Assembly (NCBI GenBank): GCA_012729955.1
Contig: JAAYBX010000006.1
Span: forward strand, 1 to 64,000
Length of the DNA: 64,000 bases
From: Clostridiaceae bacterium
Lineage (GTDB): Bacteria; Bacillota; Clostridia; DUPQ01
Direction: 5' to 3'
Shown: in pieces, positions 55,086-63,150 of the stretch
How positions within the stretch are numbered: the stretch's first letter is position 1
How the letters are laid out: each line of letters starts with the position of its first letter
The notes under the pieces: model-generated
Databases searched by the model: none
The model's input: only the letters and a program-made list of their open reading frames with translations
What the model was told of the DNA's origin: nothing
Translations under genes and position numbers: made by a program

Positions 55086-55613
55086 TCATCGGAAATACTC
55101 CGCTTCGTTAATGCCGGTTATTGATGCTATAACATTAGCTGGAAAAATGTTTAACTCATTATTGAATTTCTCAGCATCCTTATTGAAAGAGGTTCTTTTC
55201 AGAATATCATCTATGGCGACTATGTCAGCATAATTGCTTCGTCTCAGTCTTTCATCAGTCTCATTGAGACTCATAGTTCCTAACACATCATAAAGAGCCG
55301 CTGCAGCATTGGTTATGCTTACAGACGCAAGGTATTTTTCCCTAGGTGTCTTGGCATTTAAGAGCATATCCCTGGCTTCTTCCATGCTAACAATATATTC
55401 GCTGTTGCGGTCAATATATCTTGAAGCTACTCCGGAAAGATTATCAGCATATGATGATTTTGTGTTCAGGTCAGCATCCATGGTGTCGTAGAAAGAGTTC
55501 ATGATGTTTCTTCTCTGTGAAGAAAGAGACACATGCCCGCTTATAAGCACCGAAGCGATTATTGCGATTACAGCCAATATCCATGCAAGTGGTCTGTTTT
55601 CCTTAAATTTCAT
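55086..55613 (-). CDS. LemA family protein
   Basis: The 175-residue protein has an N-terminal membrane anchor (about 9-27) and an extracellular helical LemA-type domain with LNTKSSYADNLSGVASRYID near 50, TNAAAALYDVLGTM and a conserved C-terminal EKFNNELNIFPANVIASITG (near 145). LemA proteins often pair with TPM-domain proteins; the molecular role is unknown. Its ATG overlaps the telA stop (TGATG on the coding strand). Confidence 0.88.
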   Translation of the reverse strand: MKFKENRPLAWILAVIAIIASVLISGHVSLSSQRRNIMNSFYDTMDADLNTKSSYADNLSGVASRYIDRNSEYIVSMEEARDMLLNAKTPREKYLASVSITNAAAALYDVLGTMSLNETDERLRRSNYADIVAIDDILKRTSFNKDAEKFNNELNIFPANVIASITGINEAEYFR

Positions 55614-56647
55614 CAGTTCTTAAACTCAAGCAGCTTGTTCTTGAGCTGTTCCTCTATCCTGTTAAGTTCTGTTTCTGCCTCTTTCCTCTTGGCTTTTCCT
55701 TCTTCTTGGATTCGAAGTATCTCATCAAGAGTGTTTATGAGACTCTCATTGGTTGTTCTCAGTGTCTCAATGTCTACTATGCCTCTTTCAGATTCCTTGG
55801 CTATGTCAATGCTGCCTTGTTTCAGGCTTTCTGCATTCTTAAGAAGCAGTTCATTTGTCATGTCAGTTACGGCACGCTGAGCTTTCATAGCATTCTGGGA
55901 GTGTGTGATGCTTAATGAAAGCACCATCTGGTTCTTCCAAAGAGGGATTGTGTTTATAAGGGTGGTCTGAATCTTTTCTGTCAGAAGATTGTTATTGTTC
56001 TGTATGAGCCTTATCTGAGGTGCCATCTGGACTGCGATATTTCTTGTTATCTCCAGGTCATATATCTTTTTTTCGACTCTGTCCAGCATATTAGCAAAAT
56101 CATTTGCTGCCTGGGCATCTTCAGGAAGTTTTGATTCTTTAGCCTTGTCTCTTAATTCCACAAGTTTCGTTTCTTTAAGCTCATTAAGTTTAGCTCTGCC
56201 ACCTTCTATATACAATGCAAGATCCTTAATGTAATCAAGGTTCATCTCATACATTTTGTCCAGCATTGTTATATCTTTGAGCAGCACAACCTGGTGATCT
56301 TCCAGTACTGCTACAATCTTATTTACATTTGCTTCAGCTTTGGCATAACGTGCTTTTAAAACATCTATATACCTTTTTGTTTTTTTAAACAGCCTTTCTA
56401 ACAAGTTGCCGGTTTCCTGGTCAGCAGTGAAGTCTTTCAGCTGTGCCATGAGATTGCCGATCATATCCCCAATTTCTCCAAGTTCCCTGGAACGGACTTT
56501 CTCTAAAGTAGCATCCGAGAAGCTTGTTATCTTTCTTTGCGCATCTGCGCCATATTGCAGAATAGAAGCACTGCTTTTTATATCCAGCTTCTGTCCATAT
56601 GAAGTTGCAAGTTCCCTATCTTTCTCTGTTAATGTTATTTCGCTCAT
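55613..56647 (-). CDS. telA: TelA/KlaA toxic-anion resistance protein
   Basis: The 344-residue, largely helical protein matches TelA (toxic anion resistance). Key segments are LGEIGDMIGNLMAQLKDFTA near 51, an ALYIEGG motif, IQNNNNLLTEKIQTTLINTIPLWKNQMVLSLSI near 213, and NAESLKQGSIDIAKESERGIVDIETL near 273. Relatives confer tellurite resistance or affect envelope-active antibiotic sensitivity. The protein lacks a membrane segment and probably acts on the inner face. It lies between xpaC-like and lemA genes, a common Firmicutes grouping. Confidence 0.92.
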   Translation of the reverse strand: MSEITLTEKDRELATSYGQKLDIKSSASILQYGADAQRKITSFSDATLEKVRSRELGEIGDMIGNLMAQLKDFTADQETGNLLERLFKKTKRYIDVLKARYAKAEANVNKIVAVLEDHQVVLLKDITMLDKMYEMNLDYIKDLALYIEGGRAKLNELKETKLVELRDKAKESKLPEDAQAANDFANMLDRVEKKIYDLEITRNIAVQMAPQIRLIQNNNNLLTEKIQTTLINTIPLWKNQMVLSLSITHSQNAMKAQRAVTDMTNELLLKNAESLKQGSIDIAKESERGIVDIETLRTTNESLINTLDEILRIQEEGKAKRKEAETELNRIEEQLKNKLLEFKN

Positions 56648-56664
56648 TGCATTTATCCTTTCAG

Positions 56665-57282
56665 TTATTTTAAATTTTCTGCTTTCAACATGCTGTCAAA
56701 GACAGTTATTTCAGCATCTATATCCATAGCTTCATCAGCGTACAGATTATCAAGGTACTTCTGGAAGGAACCTATAATCCCGTCCATTGCACCCTCAATA
56801 TCATTCTTTATCTGTCTAATATTCTCTCCATCATTGTCCTGGGCTTCAGCTCTTGCATATGAGTTTAAAAGTTTGATTGTTGTGGGAAGGAAATATGTAA
56901 TGAGTCTGCGTATATCCTTAAGTTTTTCAGGTTTTTCGGATATATATGCGAATATCTTTTTTGTGACATCACCAAGCTTGTCTATTTTTTCTGAGATAAC
57001 GGTGTTTTGTATAATGTCATTGGCTTTCTTCATCTGCTCAAGATATCTGTTTCCCTCAGATATTGCCTGGTCTACATCTTTTGCACCGGTATATTTTATT
57101 GGATCTTCCACTATTTCAATCCTGTCAGGGAAGAATTTTCTGCTTAAAAGAAAAACAGCAACGAATAATATAGCGGCGATTATAACATGCGTAAGTTTAT
57201 ACATTGGGAAAATCAGACTGTACAGTATCCATACTGCACCACCTAGATATATCGGTATAGCGGATTTATGTCTGACTTCCAT
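56665..57282 (-). CDS. XpaC-like protein (5-bromo-4-chloroindolyl phosphate hydrolysis family)
   Basis: The 205-residue protein has two closely spaced N-terminal membrane segments (about 12-45) and a helical cytoplasmic domain ending in AEITVFDSMLKAENLK. This is the XpaC/YceN-like family that precedes telA in Bacillus (xpaC-yaaN). Despite the family name, no phosphatase motif is visible and hydrolase activity is doubtful. I chose the ATG at 57282, which follows AAGGAAA. It is the first gene of the seven-gene minus-strand operon and diverges from nrdJ. Confidence 0.87.
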   Translation of the reverse strand: MEVRHKSAIPIYLGGAVWILYSLIFPMYKLTHVIIAAILFVAVFLLSRKFFPDRIEIVEDPIKYTGAKDVDQAISEGNRYLEQMKKANDIIQNTVISEKIDKLGDVTKKIFAYISEKPEKLKDIRRLITYFLPTTIKLLNSYARAEAQDNDGENIRQIKNDIEGAMDGIIGSFQKYLDNLYADEAMDIDAEITVFDSMLKAENLK

Positions 57283-57393
57283 TGCATTTCCTTCTTTCAA
57301 TTTGTAAATAAATTATATCATAGAAAAAATAAATTACTATAATTATACAAAATCCGCACATAAAAATTTTATTTGAGAATTTAGTCAAATCCG

Positions 57394-57462
57394 TTGACAG
57401 AGATTCTCACAGTGATACAATATCTAGTACATCATATGTATTAGTGATACAAAATATAGTTT
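57394..57462 (+). promoter_or_regulatory. nrdJ promoter with two NrdR boxes
   Basis: TTGACA (57394-57399) and TACAAT (57416-57421), 16 bases apart, form the promoter. Two sequences match the NrdR box ACACWATATATWGTGT: ATACAATATCTAGTAC (57415-57430, 12 of 16) and ATACAAAATATAGTTT (57447-57462, 13 of 16). They are exactly 32 bases apart, about three helical turns, as is usual for paired NrdR boxes. The first overlaps the -10, so NrdR binding would block transcription. Confidence 0.82.
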
Positions 57463-57477
57463 TATGGGGGAGTAGTT

Positions 57478-59733
57478 ATGCTTACAGAAAATTCAAAAAA
57501 AGTACTGGAGAGAAGGTACCTTAAAAGGGACTCAGAGGGCAATATCATAGAATCTTGTGATGATATGTTCAAAAGAGTCGCAAAGACAATAGCATCTGCT
57601 GACTCTGAATTTCTAGGCAAGGAAGATATAGAGAAAACAGAAAAGGATTTCTATGACATGATGGTGAATCTGGAATTCCTGCCGAATTCCCCCACATTGA
57701 TGAATGCAGGGAGGTCTCTAGGCCAGCTGGCAGCTTGTTTTGTGCTGCCTATCGATGACTCGATGGAAGCTATTTTCGAGACAGTGAAGAATGCAGCTCT
57801 GATACATAAAAGCGGTGGTGGCACAGGCTTCAGTTTTTCCAGAATAAGACAGAAGGGAGCTGCAGTCAGTTCCACAGGAGGAATAGCATCAGGGCCAATC
57901 AGCTTTATGAAGGTTTTCAATACTGCGACAGAAGCAGTAAAACAGGGAGGAACCAGAAGAGGAGCCAATATGGGCATACTCAGAGTGGACCATCCTGATA
58001 TAAAAGATTTCATAACATGCAAAGAGAACAGTACAGAACTTAATAATTTTAATATAAGCGTAGGCCTGACTGAACAATTCATGGAAGCAGTGGAACATGA
58101 CAACACATACGAGCTCATTGACCCTTCCACAAAAAAAGCAGTAGGAATTGAAAGCGCGAAAAACGTTTTTGACATGATTGTGCAGCACGCATGGCTGAAT
58201 GGGGAACCAGGAATAGTTTTTCTTGACAGGATAAATAAAGAAAACACTGTGCCCGGATTAGGTGAAATCGAAAGCACTAATCCTTGTGGCGAACAGCCTC
58301 TGCTTCCGTACGAATCATGTAATTTAGGTTCTATTAACCTGTACACAATGCTCAAAGCTGATAAGAGCGGATTTGATTATGACAAACTTGGAAGATGTGT
58401 CGTAAAAGCCGTTCATTTTCTGGATAATGTAATTGATGTAAATACTTATCCGAATGAGAAAATAGCAAAAAACTCAAAAGCCACCAGAAAGATAGGACTA
58501 GGGGTCATGGGATGGGCAGACAGCCTATATGCAATGGGGATTCCATACAACAGTGAGGAAGCTCTGGATCTTGGATATGAGGTAATGAAATTCATAAATG
58601 AGGAATCTAAAAAAGCCTCAATGAGCCTTGCTGAAATTAAAGGAGTATTTCCAGCATATGACAAAAGCATATATCCTGCAAAAGATATAAAAGTGAGAAA
58701 TGCCACAACGACTACAATAGCCCCTACTGGTACTCTTAGCATAATAGCAGGCGTGTCGAGCGGAATCGAACCTGCTTTTGCAATATCATATATACGTAAT
58801 GTAATGGATAATACCGAAATGACTGAAGTAAATCCTGTATTTGAAGCTATAGCAAGGGAAAGAGGATTCTTTAGCGATGAACTTATGAGGGATATAGCAA
58901 AAAAAGGCACCATAAGCCATATGACAGTTATACCTGAGGATGTTAAGGAAGTTTTTGTTACCAGCCATGATATAGATCCTTCATGGCATGTGCGTATGCA
59001 GGCTGTTTTTCAGGAACATGTTGACAATGCCGTTTCAAAAACAGTAAATCTGAGAAATGAAGCCACATTGGATGATGTAAAAGCAGTATTCATGCAGGCA
59101 TATGCTATGGGATGCAAAGGTGTTACCCTGTACAGGGACGGCAGCAGGGACTTACAGGTACTGAGCATTCCGAAGCAACAGGTTAAAGGTCCTTCTCCAT
59201 TAGCTTCTGCGGTGATACCAAAACCAAGACCGAGAATTACGACAGGACTGACAGAAAAATTCAAGACAGGCTGTGGGAATCTGTATATAACTGTTAATTA
59301 TGATGAAAACGGCGAAATATGCGAAATATTCACGAATACCGGCAGAGCAGGAGGATGCCCTTCGCAGTCAGAAGCGACAGCAAGGCTGGTATCTATTGCA
59401 CTAAGGTCTGGTATTGACACAAAGGAAATAATAGACCAGCTGAAAGGTATAAGGTGCCCCTCAACTATCAGGCATAAGGATTTAGGTATATTATCCTGCC
59501 CGGATGCAATCGGCAGAATGATTGAAAAAGTCGCCAAAATGAATGGAGAACTCAAAGAGGAAGTCAAGAAAACTATTCCTTATCTGCACTACGGTGAACC
59601 GTCAGCAAAAACACCTGTAAAAAAAGAAGAGAAAAATTCTGAGAGCAGGCCTTGCCCTGAATGCGGCGCTATGCTGGAAAGTGATGGCGGATGTGTGATT
59701 TGCAGGTCATGCGGGTACTCAAAATGCAACTAA
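57478..59733 (+). CDS. nrdJ: Adenosylcobalamin-dependent (class II) ribonucleotide reductase
   Basis: NrdJ reduces ribonucleotides to deoxyribonucleotides using coenzyme B12 and needs no oxygen. The 751-residue protein has LEFLPNSPTLMNAGR near 70, GGGTGFSFSRIR near 112, NPCGEQPLLPYESCNLGSIN with the active-site cysteine and glutamate near 272, and a PTGTLSIIAGVSSGIEPAF loop near 417. After a linker comes a TSCPD-type domain (GCGNLYITVNYDENG near 598), and a C-terminal zinc-ribbon with CPECG and CRSCGYSKC whose cysteines may act in active-site re-reduction. GGGGGAG precedes the ATG. Length is in the normal range (about 740-850). Confidence 0.95.
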   Translation: MLTENSKKVLERRYLKRDSEGNIIESCDDMFKRVAKTIASADSEFLGKEDIEKTEKDFYDMMVNLEFLPNSPTLMNAGRSLGQLAACFVLPIDDSMEAIFETVKNAALIHKSGGGTGFSFSRIRQKGAAVSSTGGIASGPISFMKVFNTATEAVKQGGTRRGANMGILRVDHPDIKDFITCKENSTELNNFNISVGLTEQFMEAVEHDNTYELIDPSTKKAVGIESAKNVFDMIVQHAWLNGEPGIVFLDRINKENTVPGLGEIESTNPCGEQPLLPYESCNLGSINLYTMLKADKSGFDYDKLGRCVVKAVHFLDNVIDVNTYPNEKIAKNSKATRKIGLGVMGWADSLYAMGIPYNSEEALDLGYEVMKFINEESKKASMSLAEIKGVFPAYDKSIYPAKDIKVRNATTTTIAPTGTLSIIAGVSSGIEPAFAISYIRNVMDNTEMTEVNPVFEAIARERGFFSDELMRDIAKKGTISHMTVIPEDVKEVFVTSHDIDPSWHVRMQAVFQEHVDNAVSKTVNLRNEATLDDVKAVFMQAYAMGCKGVTLYRDGSRDLQVLSIPKQQVKGPSPLASAVIPKPRPRITTGLTEKFKTGCGNLYITVNYDENGEICEIFTNTGRAGGCPSQSEATARLVSIALRSGIDTKEIIDQLKGIRCPSTIRHKDLGILSCPDAIGRMIEKVAKMNGELKEEVKKTIPYLHYGEPSAKTPVKKEEKNSESRPCPECGAMLESDGGCVICRSCGYSKCN

Positions 59734-59782
59734 CTGTATAAATCATACAAATAGAGGTACTAAAATTTATGGAATATTTTTA

Positions 59783-59811
59783 TAGACATAATTGACCAAA
59801 GTAGATATAAT
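59783..59811 (+). promoter_or_regulatory. Promoter of the 111-residue unknown gene
   Basis: TAGACA (59783-59788) and consensus TATAAT (59806-59811) are 17 bases apart, about 35 bases upstream of the ATG. Confidence 0.7.
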
Positions 59812-59845
59812 TAACTAAGGTTAACACGAACAGGAGGATCTATAC

Positions 59846-60181
59846 ATGGCAAACAAAAAAGAGCATTATGTATTGGCGGTAAAGAATTTAGATAAAACAT
59901 TAGCTGATATAGCTGCAGGCAAGGTTAAGATGCCCGTTGAAAATTCCAAATACGCAGAAATTTTTGCTACAATAGTAAGAAGATGCGACAAGCTGGATGA
60001 TTTAAAGAAATTTATCAGACAGAACAAGATGAAGAAGAACGAATGCATCCACTGGTGGGAAGGCGTTCTTGAAGACGGATATGAGCTTATAACGGTTCAG
60101 TACAATGCTCCAGACGAAAACTTCGTTGAATTAGCAGGAAGCGAAAACCTTATTAAGTATATTACATCCGTAAAAGGTTAA
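59846..60181 (+). CDS. Unknown 111-residue soluble protein
   Basis: I do not recognise this protein. It has no signal peptide or membrane segment, a lysine-rich, helical first half (AVKNLDKTLADIAAGKVKMP; RRCDKLDDLKKFIRQNKMKK) and a C-terminal half with strands and an aromatic CIHWWEGVLEDGYELITVQY patch. It has its own promoter, a strong AGGAGGA ribosome-binding site and its own terminator, so it is a well-expressed single gene. The sequence gives no catalytic motif. Confidence 0.8.
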   Translation: MANKKEHYVLAVKNLDKTLADIAAGKVKMPVENSKYAEIFATIVRRCDKLDDLKKFIRQNKMKKNECIHWWEGVLEDGYELITVQYNAPDENFVELAGSENLIKYITSVKG

Positions 60182-60200
60182 GAATATCTATAAAAAAAAG

Positions 60201-60234
60201 AAAGCATCGTATTACAGTCTGATGCTTTTTTTGT
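60201..60234. terminator. Bidirectional terminator between the unknown gene and the PrsW-like gene
   Basis: AAAGCATC (60201-60208) pairs with GATGCTTT (60221-60228), followed by a T run on the plus strand. A preceding A run gives a U tract on the minus strand. It serves the convergent genes on both sides. Confidence 0.88.
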
Positions 60235-60251
60235 TATGTAAAAATAAGTTA

Positions 60252-60977
60252 TCAATTTCTGTTGTTATAATTATTACTGTCATACAGATTCTTGTAATAG
60301 CGGCTTTCCTTTGAGAATGTCCTTAATTTCTTTATATTAAATACCCACAAGAAGATTACAAAAGGAACAAAAGCGAAAAGCCAGTGGATATTCAAAGAAA
60401 GTATAAAGTTAAATGTGCCATGGAGAAGAACGGGATACAGTAAAGACTTGATCTTGTAGCTTCTCATGAGAGCAAAAGTAGGAGCGAATTTGGATAATGA
60501 TATGTAATATCCCATAGTTACTGCAAAGAGCATATGACCTGGTACAGAGAAAATCCCTCTATAAAGTGCTATTGAAGGATTTTCAGCTTCAAAGTTTATT
60601 ATATACATTATATTTTCTACTGCTGCAAAACCAAGAGATGTGAAAGCGCAGTATATAATTCCATCCAGTTTCTCATTGTAGGCAGGCTTGTGATAGGAAA
60701 CGATGTATACAGATGCTCTTTTTAAAGATTCCTCTGTAAGTCCGGCAACTATGAATGAAGTATATGCTATACCAATAATAGTTCCAGAAAATATATTGAA
60801 ACGTTCCAGAAGACCCTCAATGAATATTGCCGGAATACTAATAAGACACCCAGCAATAAACTGAAAGATGAGGAGCTTTGCAGGCTCCTTGTCGTGTCTG
60901 TCAATTACCAGTAGCAGTATAATGAGTGCTGCAACAGGTGAAAGAGCTGAAAAGATAATTCTAAAAATGTCAGTCAT
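60252..60977 (-). CDS. PrsW-family intramembrane metalloprotease
   Basis: The 241-residue membrane protein has about seven membrane segments and the PrsW motifs: RHDKEPAKLL near 27, the paired glutamates in AGLTEESLKR near 80, DGIIYCAFTSLGFAAVENIMYI near 105, the histidine in VPGHMLFA near 143 and LLHGTFNF near 182. B. subtilis PrsW cleaves anti-sigma factor RsiW; other members have different targets. No sigma/anti-sigma pair is adjacent, so the target is unknown. I chose the ATG at 60977, preceded by AAGGGGGG. An upstream in-frame start at 61082 lies within the chromate-transporter gene and adds residues not typical of PrsW. Confidence 0.85.
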   Translation of the reverse strand: MTDIFRIIFSALSPVAALIILLLVIDRHDKEPAKLLIFQFIAGCLISIPAIFIEGLLERFNIFSGTIIGIAYTSFIVAGLTEESLKRASVYIVSYHKPAYNEKLDGIIYCAFTSLGFAAVENIMYIINFEAENPSIALYRGIFSVPGHMLFAVTMGYYISLSKFAPTFALMRSYKIKSLLYPVLLHGTFNFILSLNIHWLFAFVPFVIFLWVFNIKKLRTFSKESRYYKNLYDSNNYNNRN

Positions 60978-60988
60978 GAAGCCCCCCT

Positions 60989-61555
60989 TTAAAACTTGAA
61001 TATTATCCCAACTACCCCTGCAAAGACTATAAATAATATCGGATGAATTCTTTTGAAGAAAATTCTTATAACCAGAAGACAAACGAACAATACAAAAGCC
61101 TTTAAATCAATTATATCAAGAATATTGCCTGATTCAATAAATGTATCATATGTTATTACAGAAACATTAAGAACAGCAAAAGCTGCAGCAGTTATAAGGC
61201 CGAGAGAAGCAGGCCTTAATCCGTACATTGCATTCAACACTCTCTTATCCTGGCTGAAGGAGGAAAGAAGCCTGGATATCACAAGAACTATGATTACAGA
61301 AGGAAGAATTATTGCTAAAGATGCGATCAATGCTCCGGGAAGTTTTGCAGCCATGTAGCCGGTGTAAGTCGCCATATTGATTCCTATCGGCCCTGGGGTG
61401 GATTCTGATACAGCAATCATATCTGGGATTATTGATGTGTCCAGCCAGTCGTATCTCTTGCCAATATCATAAAGAAAAGGAATTGTCGCCAGACCTCCTC
61501 CTATGGAGAAAAGGCCTGTCTTAAAAAATTCCCAGAATAGCTCGAGATATATCAT
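60989..61555 (-). CDS. Chromate transporter family protein, half 2
   Basis: The 188-residue protein is one CHR domain: LFWEFFKTGLFSIGGGLATIPFLYD at the N-terminus, then AVSESTPGPIGINMATYTGYM near 52 and about five to six membrane segments. In Firmicutes, short CHR proteins are encoded as adjacent pairs that together equal one long ChrA. Transport of chromate is the name-giving activity, but the natural substrate is often unknown. The ATG at 61555 overlaps the stop of the other half (ATGA). Confidence 0.9.
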   Translation of the reverse strand: MIYLELFWEFFKTGLFSIGGGLATIPFLYDIGKRYDWLDTSIIPDMIAVSESTPGPIGINMATYTGYMAAKLPGALIASLAIILPSVIIVLVISRLLSSFSQDKRVLNAMYGLRPASLGLITAAAFAVLNVSVITYDTFIESGNILDIIDLKAFVLFVCLLVIRIFFKRIHPILFIVFAGVVGIIFKF

Positions 61556-62106
61556 TTTTTCCTCTCTTTTCTTTCCTGCATCCTGGTTCCGAGAACAAGC
61601 CCTGTTATAGCGGAGCCTAAAACTATGAAAACAGGTGAAATGGAAGTAAGTACAGATAGAATAAATGATGCAATGTATAGAATAATGCAAAGCCAGTCAA
61701 TGACGGATTTTTTATACATATCAAGTATTGTTACTATGACAAGAGCTGCAACAGCTACCCTTATTCCTGCAAAGGCATGTCCAACGGCTTCTATATGTAA
61801 AAAATTAGTCAGAATAGTTGCAATTATAGAAATAATGATAATTGAAGGGGTTATTACCCCAAGTGCGCTGAATATTCCTCCAAGATAACTTTTCTTTTTG
61901 AAGCCTATGTATGTGGAGACATTGACAGCAATTATACCTGGAGTGCACTGGCTCAAAGTATAGTAGTCGATTATATTTTCCGTATCAAGCCACTTCTTTT
62001 TCTCCACAAATTCCTTTTGAAGAATAGGCAGCATAGTATAGCCTCCTCCAAAAGTGAAAAGGCCGACCTTGAAAAATATCCAGTATAGTTCAAAAAGGGT
62101 CTTCAT
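61552..62106 (-). CDS. Chromate transporter family protein, half 1
   Basis: The 184-residue protein is the partner CHR domain: LYWIFFKVGLFTFGGGYTMLPILQKE at the start and LSQCTPGIIAVNVSTYIGFK near 54. It is the first gene of the pair, preceded by AGGAGG before the ATG at 62106. Both halves share the FGGG/IGGG and TPG motifs that line the transport path in this family. Confidence 0.9.
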   Translation of the reverse strand: MKTLFELYWIFFKVGLFTFGGGYTMLPILQKEFVEKKKWLDTENIIDYYTLSQCTPGIIAVNVSTYIGFKKKSYLGGIFSALGVITPSIIIISIIATILTNFLHIEAVGHAFAGIRVAVAALVIVTILDMYKKSVIDWLCIILYIASFILSVLTSISPVFIVLGSAITGLVLGTRMQERKERKK

Positions 62107-62157
62107 AAAACCTCCTGTTTTCATTATAGCCTTTTTCAGGTTAAATATTAAGAGAAA

Positions 62158-62227
62158 CCTGGTCCATAAGTAGACAAATGTCTTTAATGGTAAGCATATT
62201 TACCAGGCTGCAGTTTTTATGTATAAT
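62158..62227 (+). promoter_or_regulatory. dapF promoter region with overlapping inverted repeats
   Basis: TATAAT at 62222-62227 with TTTACC 17 bases upstream (62199-62204) is a plausible promoter 20 bases before dapF. The -35 lies in the right arm of TGGTAA-GCATAT-TTACCA (62188-62205). A longer pair, CCTGGT (62158-62163) with ACCAGG (62202-62207), encloses this dyad and a small AGACA/TGTCT hairpin. This arrangement could be an operator or the end of an upstream transcript. I cannot match it to a known riboswitch. Confidence 0.5.
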
Positions 62228-62247
62228 AAACCAAAGAAAGGCATATT

Positions 62248-63129
62248 ATGAAATTTACTAAAATGCACGGAGCTGGAAATGACTATATATATGTGAATTG
62301 TATGGATTGTAATATTGAGGATCCGTCTTCGCTGGCAGTAAAACTAAGCGACAGACATATTGGAATAGGATCAGACGGGCTGGTTCTTATACAGCCTTCA
62401 AAAAATGCAGACTTTTATATGAGGATGTTTAACGCAGACGGCTCAGAAGGCTCAATGTGCGGAAATGCTATCAGATGTGTTGCAAAATATGTATATGATA
62501 ATAAGCTTACAGATAAGTTAAATCTGGATATAGAGACAAAAAGCGGTATTAAACATCTGAAACTCTTTCTTGATAAAGAAGGACTGGTGGATTCTGCAGA
62601 AGTGGATATGGGTATTGCTTATCTGAAACGTTGTGAAATACCCATGGCTTATGATGATTCCAGTAAAGAAGAAATGTATATAAACAAGCCTCTTTATGTA
62701 TCGGGTAAGAGATATAATGTGACCTGTGTATCCATGGGAAACCCTCACTGTGTCATATTTATGACTGATAAAGTTAATAAGACGAATCTTGATAAATCTC
62801 TGGACCTGCTGGATCTGGATAAAATAGGTCCGGATTTTGAAAAGCATCCCATATTTCCAGACAGGATAAATACTGAGTTTGTAGAAGTGATAGATAAAAA
62901 CACTTTGAAAATGAGGGTATACGAAAGAGGTTCAGGAGAGACAATGGCATGCGGGACAGGAGCATGTGCAGTTGTTGTAGCAGCAGTACTAAATGGTATC
63001 AGTGATATCAATCAAAAAGTATCTGTAATCTTAAGAGGAGGAGTTCTTGAAATTACTTATCTTGATGATGGCAGAGTTATTATGAAAGGCGAAGCTGTCC
63101 ATGTCTTTGATACTGAGATTAATATATAA
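62248..63129 (+). CDS. dapF: Diaminopimelate epimerase
   Basis: DapF converts LL- to meso-diaminopimelate for peptidoglycan and lysine. The 293-residue protein has the two catalytic cysteines in the expected motifs: MCGNAIRC near 70 and ACGTGACAVV near 235. It begins KFTKMHGAGNDYIYV as usual and has the GNPHCVIF motif near 167. AAAGGC precedes the ATG. dapL follows after 21 bases, giving a two-gene DAP operon. Confidence 0.96.
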   Translation: MKFTKMHGAGNDYIYVNCMDCNIEDPSSLAVKLSDRHIGIGSDGLVLIQPSKNADFYMRMFNADGSEGSMCGNAIRCVAKYVYDNKLTDKLNLDIETKSGIKHLKLFLDKEGLVDSAEVDMGIAYLKRCEIPMAYDDSSKEEMYINKPLYVSGKRYNVTCVSMGNPHCVIFMTDKVNKTNLDKSLDLLDLDKIGPDFEKHPIFPDRINTEFVEVIDKNTLKMRVYERGSGETMACGTGACAVVVAAVLNGISDINQKVSVILRGGVLEITYLDDGRVIMKGEAVHVFDTEINI

Positions 63130-63150
63130 CTGAAGAAGAAGGAGAATCAT

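Noticed and set aside
57651-58355. A 234-codon minus-strand frame opposite nrdJ
   Set aside because: It is antisense to conserved NrdJ core motifs, has no recognisable domain, and probably reflects codon use of nrdJ.
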